Below are positions 5,426 to 8,703 of a stretch of 8,703 nt of DNA, piece after piece. Below the pieces are notes generated by a model. The model saw nothing but the letters and a program-made list of their open reading frames with translations. It was not told where the DNA came from and searched no databases. The translations under genes were made by a program, and so were the position numbers. This DNA is from Faecalicatena sp. (GTDB lineage: Bacteria > Bacillota > Clostridia > Lachnospirales > Lachnospiraceae): assembly GCA_009774255.1 (NCBI GenBank), contig VSNK01000237.1:1-8703 (forward strand), written 5' to 3'. The first letter of the stretch is position 1; each line of letters opens with the position of its first letter.

Positions 5426-6953
5426 ATATTTCCTCCATATTCAGATACTTCGATAAAATATCTGCCAGTTTATCATACTGTTTTTCTTTAAATTCCTTAT
5501 AATCCATGCAGGATTTATTTCCAATGGATAATCCTTTCTTTTCCGCCAGCGCAGCCGCAAGAGCAGCTGCAATCGCAGCCCTGTCAAATATTCCATGTAT
5601 ATAGGTTCCACATACATTTTTATTTTTTCCGGTCACAAACGCCGCCTCCGCGTCAGATACCCCGGAACTGTGCGGAGCCTGCCCGCTTTTCCGGCATTCT
5701 TGCGGAGCCTGCCCGTTTTTCCGGCATTCTCCTGTGTGGGAAGTATTTCCCGCACTGTCCCCGGTATGTATCTCATATCCGTCAAACTCAAGTCCTGAAA
5801 GTACGGAAAAAAAGCCTTCCGTCTGATTCACCGTACCGTGTATCTGGCGGCGCACTTTTTCACATTTCAGCACCGTGATAACAGGCAGCAGTCCCATCCC
5901 CTTCATAGTCCCGCCATTTTCCATACCCTCCGGATCGGAAATTTTCTCTCCCAGCATCTGATACCCGCCGCATATTCCACAGACCGGTATCTTTTCCGCC
6001 ATTTTTTTTACGGCTGCTTCCAGCCCGTTCCTGCGCATCCAGTCCAGGTCGCTCATCGTATTCTTGCTGCCCGGCAAAAAAATCATATCCGGAGAACCCA
6101 GTTCTTCCACTGAAGCAACATAACGTACGGACACCTCCGGTATCTGTTCAAACACATTAAAATCCGTAAAATTAGAAATTCTGGGATACCTGACAACCGC
6201 GAGATCGATCGTTCCCTTCTCCTTTTTCCCAAAGTGTTCTGTCAGGCTGTCCTCATCCTCTAACCGGATATCCATGTAAGGAACCACACCCGCTACCGGA
6301 ATCCCGCCCTTTTCTTCCAATATTTCAATTCCGGAATCCAGCAGCGAACGATCTCCCCTGAATTTATTGATGATCAGTCCTTTGACTCGTTTCCTCTCCG
6401 TTTCCGTAAGCAGCATCAGTGTTCCCAAAAGCTGTGCGAACACACCGCCCCTGTCAATATCGCCTGCCAGCAATACCGGAGCATCCACAAGCTCTGCCAG
6501 CCCCATGTTGACGATGTCATGCTCACGCAGATTGACCTCCGCGGGACTTCCTGCTCCCTCGATCACAATGATATCTGCCAGTTCCTCCAACTTTCGGAAA
6601 GCGCGCTTAATGTCCGGAATCAGCCTTCGCTTATAGGAAAAATATTCCCTTGCACTCATATTCCCGAGAACCTGTCCGTTTACAATCACCTGTGAACCTG
6701 TATGGTCTGTGGGTTTCAATAAAATGGGATTCATGCAGACCAGCGGAGCAATCCCCGCAGCTTCTGCCTGCATGACCTGTGCCCGTCCCATTTCAAGTCC
6801 TTCCTCTGTAACAAAAGAATTGAGCGCCATATTCTGCGATTTAAAAGGAGCCACCCTGTATCCGTCCCGTTTCATGATCCTGCACAGTCCCGCTGTCAGA
6901 AGGCTCTTCCCCGCACAGGACATGGTTCCCTGGATCATAATAATTTTTGCCAT
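5394..6953 (-). CDS. cbiP: Cobyric acid synthase CbiP
   Basis: A glutamine-dependent amidotransferase that amidates four peripheral carboxylates of adenosylcobyrinic acid a,c-diamide, using ATP, to give cobyric acid. The 519-residue product has the N-terminal synthetase domain with MIQGTMSCAGKS (6-17), KSQNMALNS (38-46), EGAGSPAEVNLREHD (132-146) and LLAGDIDRGGVFA (161-173). The C-terminal class I glutaminase domain has IFLPGSKNT (291-299), the nucleophile Cys328 in GICGGYQ and His453 in YIHGIFD. It is a little long for the family, partly because of a duplicated ten-residue segment at 409-428. The start at 6953 follows GAGG at 5-nt spacing and matches the family N-terminus. It is separated from btuD by a 99-bp spacer made of a tandem duplication, and its last 32 nt are shared with cobT. 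Confidence 0.97.
   Translation of the reverse strand: MAKIIMIQGTMSCAGKSLLTAGLCRIMKRDGYRVAPFKSQNMALNSFVTEEGLEMGRAQVMQAEAAGIAPLVCMNPILLKPTDHTGSQVIVNGQVLGNMSAREYFSYKRRLIPDIKRAFRKLEELADIIVIEGAGSPAEVNLREHDIVNMGLAELVDAPVLLAGDIDRGGVFAQLLGTLMLLTETERKRVKGLIINKFRGDRSLLDSGIEILEEKGGIPVAGVVPYMDIRLEDEDSLTEHFGKKEKGTIDLAVVRYPRISNFTDFNVFEQIPEVSVRYVASVEELGSPDMIFLPGSKNTMSDLDWMRRNGLEAAVKKMAEKIPVCGICGGYQMLGEKISDPEGMENGGTMKGMGLLPVITVLKCEKVRRQIHGTVNQTEGFFSVLSGLEFDGYEIHTGDSAGNTSHTGECRKNGQAPQECRKSGQAPHSSGVSDAEAAFVTGKNKNVCGTYIHGIFDRAAIAAALAAALAEKKGLSIGNKSCMDYKEFKEKQYDKLADILSKYLNMEEIYGILRKSHIK
5671..5730. repeat. 30-bp in-frame tandem duplication inside cbiP
   Basis: Bases 5671-5700 and 5701-5730 are identical except at 5686 (c) versus 5716 (t). 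The copies encode ECRKNGQAPQ and ECRKSGQAPH (CbiP residues 409-428). They lie in a polar linker of the glutaminase domain between the conserved GYEIHTG and the catalytic His. The near identity points to a recent duplication that keeps the frame. Confidence 0.95.
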
Positions 6954-6963
6954 AATTACCTCT

Positions 6964-7069
6964 CATACTTCTGCACATATCAGCACCCGGCACGCACTGT
7001 CATGACAGATTGCTTTCATACTTCTGCACATACCGGCGCCCGGCACACACGGTCATGACAGATTGCTTT
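6964..7069. repeat. 53-bp tandem duplication spanning the btuD 3' end and the btuD|cbiP spacer
   Basis: Bases 6964-7016 and 7017-7069 match at 48 of 53 positions, and the next few bases (catactt at 7070) begin the motif again. The right copy holds the last codons and stop of btuD, so the left copy is a duplicated gene tail in the spacer. The left copy contains a perfect 12-bp palindrome, ctgtcatgacag (6997-7008); in the right copy this is reduced to the core gtcatgac (7052-7059). The 99-bp spacer has no other content except the cbiP ribosome site. Confidence 0.92.
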
Positions 7070-7856
7070 CATACTTTCCGATCTGCTTCATATACGCAAG
7101 GAGCTTTTCATTCCCATAAAAGTCTTTTTCGCTGATGCCGAATAATCGTTCAATAAAATCTGACTCAAATATTTCCTCCGGTGTTCCGTATCGCTCCGCA
7201 TATTCCCCTCTCAGACAGAGTATTTTGTCGGAAACAATCTTTGCCAGCTCCAATTCATGTAAGGACATAATAACCGTCAGTCCTCTTTTCTCCCTCATCT
7301 CCTGCAGCAACAGCAAAAATTCCAGCTTATATTTGATGTCCAGATAAGACGTTGGTTCATCCAATATCACGATTTCCGGCTCCTGGCAGATTGCCCTCGC
7401 CAGCATCACCCGCTGCTTTTGTCCGTCACTTATTCTGCCAAAATCTTTTTCACCGATGTCCGTTATCTGGGTAAGCTCCATCACTTCACTTACAATCCGC
7501 TCATCTTCTTCTGACAATATGCCAAACCATCCGGTATATGGATAACGTCCCGTCGCAACCATGTCCCTGCAGGTTTTCCGTTCTGTCTTTACCTTCTCGG
7601 TAAACACAATGGACATTCTCTTTGCCAGTTCCTCTGCCTTGATCTGAGATAAATCATCTTTTCCAAGAGATACCGTTCCCCCAAGCAGCTCAAGCTGTCC
7701 CGCAATGCTTTTTAAAACGGTAGATTTCCCGGCGCCGTTTGGTCCGATCAGGGTCAGGATTTCCCCCTTTGGCAGCGCAATTTCCAGATCCTTGATCAGC
7801 GGTTTCTTATCGTACCCCACACACATTTTTTTCGTAGAAAAATAGTAGTTCTTCAT
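7053..7856 (-). CDS. btuD: Corrinoid/iron-complex ABC transporter ATP-binding protein (BtuD/FhuC type)
   Basis: The ATPase subunit of a type II importer, acting on the cytoplasmic face with the FecCD permease encoded just upstream. The 267-residue product has Walker A GPNGAGKST (38-46), a signature ISDGQKQR (142-149) in place of LSGGQ, Walker B EIVILDEP (161-168), and the switch His200 in MSLHE. The region where a Q-loop Gln is expected reads VFTEKVKTERKTC, with no Gln. GRYPYTGWFG (103-112) is typical of the FepC/BtuD/HmuV group. The start at 7856 overlaps the permease stop (ATGA), has AAAGGA about 8 nt upstream, and gives the family N-terminus. Longer in-frame extensions would overlie the permease gene and are rejected. 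Cobalamin as substrate is inferred from the neighbours; a siderophore or haem cannot be excluded from sequence. Confidence 0.92.
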   Translation of the reverse strand: MKNYYFSTKKMCVGYDKKPLIKDLEIALPKGEILTLIGPNGAGKSTVLKSIAGQLELLGGTVSLGKDDLSQIKAEELAKRMSIVFTEKVKTERKTCRDMVATGRYPYTGWFGILSEEDERIVSEVMELTQITDIGEKDFGRISDGQKQRVMLARAICQEPEIVILDEPTSYLDIKYKLEFLLLLQEMREKRGLTVIMSLHELELAKIVSDKILCLRGEYAERYGTPEEIFESDFIERLFGISEKDFYGNEKLLAYMKQIGKYESNLS

Positions 7857-8703
7857 GCTTTTTTTCCTTTTATGATCCAAAGCACCACCGGCGCGCCGAA
7901 AATCGCCGTCACGGTACTGATACTGAGCTCTGTCGGCGCAAGTATCACTTTTGCAATCAGATCGCAAAACAGACAGAAAGCGCTTCCGCCCACAAAACAG
8001 GCAGGTATAATCCAAATCGGTTCTATTGTATTCAACAATTTTTTGACGATATGCGGCACTGCAATTCCGACAAAAGAAATCGGTCCCGCAAATGCTACAA
8101 TGCACGCAGATAAAATACTTGAAAAAATCACAATACACACACGCAGAAGCTGTAAATGAACACCCACGTTCCGCGCATAAGACTCTCCCAACTGGTAGGC
8201 GCCAAGCGGCTTTGACATCATAAAAACCGCAAGAAACATGACGGACACCACCACTGCCATAACCTTGACATTTTCCCAGGTCATTCCCGAAAAGCTCCCT
8301 CGTGACCAGTTGTGGAGATTCACAATATCCGCATCATCGGCAAATGTAACGACTAATTCCGTAACTGCCGAACAAATGTAGCCAATCATAACTCCGCTGA
8401 CTACCAGCATGGACATATTCTGGATTCTGCGGGACATCAACAGTACGAAGCCCATAGATAACATCGCTCCGACAAACGCCGCGAGAATCATAGCTGCCGA
8501 TGTCACCCTGACTCCTCTTCCCATAAGAAAAACCATGACAAGCGCCACCGCCATTTTCGCCCCGGAGGAAATTCCCAACACAAAAGGTCCCGCGATCGGG
8601 TTATTGAAAAAGGTTTGCAGAAGATAGCCGGCAAGTGAAAGAGCACCGCCGAGAATCAATACCGCCAGCGCCCTCGGAAGCCTGATATCCCACAGAATCC
8701 TTG
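7853..8703 (-). CDS. btuC: Corrinoid/iron-complex ABC transporter permease (BtuC/FecCD family), 5' end outside window
   Basis: The membrane-spanning permease of the importer, partner of the ATPase that follows. About 282 residues are visible, covering most of a protein usually near 330-350 residues. The reading frame is open to the right edge: it reads RILWDIRLPRALAV and then LILGGALSLAGYLLQ, a classic FecCD entry segment, so the true start lies outside the window. Later landmarks are FFNNPIAGPFVLGISSGAK, several hydrophobic helices, the HNWSRGSF region, LGESYARNVGV, and AFAGPISFVGIAVPHIVK, the coupling region that contacts the ATPase. It ends by overlapping the next gene by 4 nt (ATGA). A TTG at 8659 could be read as a start but lies within conserved sequence. 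Substrate assignment rests on context. Confidence 0.93.
   Translation of the reverse strand, partial: RILWDIRLPRALAVLILGGALSLAGYLLQTFFNNPIAGPFVLGISSGAKMAVALVMVFLMGRGVRVTSAAMILAAFVGAMLSMGFVLLMSRRIQNMSMLVVSGVMIGYICSAVTELVVTFADDADIVNLHNWSRGSFSGMTWENVKVMAVVVSVMFLAVFMMSKPLGAYQLGESYARNVGVHLQLLRVCIVIFSSILSACIVAFAGPISFVGIAVPHIVKKLLNTIEPIWIIPACFVGGSAFCLFCDLIAKVILAPTELSISTVTAIFGAPVVLWIIKGKKA

Noticed and set aside
7857..8138. N-terminal extension of the ABC ATPase over the permease gene
   Set aside because: The extension is the wrong-frame shadow of btuC; the ATGA overlap, ribosome site and family N-terminus support the start at 7856.
8657..8659. TTG start for the permease
   Set aside because: Conserved FecCD sequence (RILWDIRLPRALAV) continues in frame upstream to the window edge, so the gene is simply cut.

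Overview
The window is a minus-strand cobalamin (vitamin B12) gene cluster: a corrinoid-type ABC importer followed by late B12 assembly genes. Gene families, strong AGGAGG-like ribosome sites, very tight gene junctions and intergenic palindromes suggest a Gram-positive anaerobe of the Clostridia, most likely Lachnospiraceae. That placement is an inference from style and gene order; no RNA or phylogenetic marker gene is present.

In transcription order (right to left) the genes are: the C-terminal part of a BtuC/FecCD permease (cut by the right edge, 7853-8703), its ATPase BtuD (7053-7856), cobyric acid synthase CbiP (5394-6953), CobT (4286-5425), full-length CobU (3732-4283), cobalamin synthase CobS (2740-3516), a short diverged CobU-family protein (2054-2437), a CobC-like histidine phosphatase (1323-2054) and CbiB (158-1177). 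A 21-bp tandem array follows CbiB and runs off the left edge.

Together they import a corrinoid, amidate the ring to cobyric acid (CbiP), attach the aminopropanol arm (CbiB), activate it with GTP (CobU), activate the lower base (CobT), join the halves (CobS) and remove the phosphate (CobC). Corrin-ring genes, threonine-phosphate decarboxylase (CobD), the corrinoid adenosyltransferase, the substrate-binding protein BtuF and any B12 riboswitch are not in view; they may lie outside the window.

Four junctions are translationally tight: btuC/btuD overlap by 4 nt, cbiP/cobT by 32 nt, cobU-like/cobC by 1 nt, and cobT/cobU are 2 nt apart. Every other junction is filled with repeats or palindromes: a 53-bp tandem duplication (btuD|cbiP), a multi-hairpin region (cobU|cobS), a 160-bp ungapped inverted repeat (cobS|cobU-like), a triple-hairpin spacer (cobC|cbiB) and the 21-bp array (after cbiB). 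Two of the spacers carry 25-nt hairpins that look like one family, differing by paired substitutions. Small in-frame tandem duplications also occur inside cbiP, cbiB and perhaps cobC. The enzymes are ordinary; the repeat and palindrome content of the spacers and the short CobU paralogue deserve the second look.
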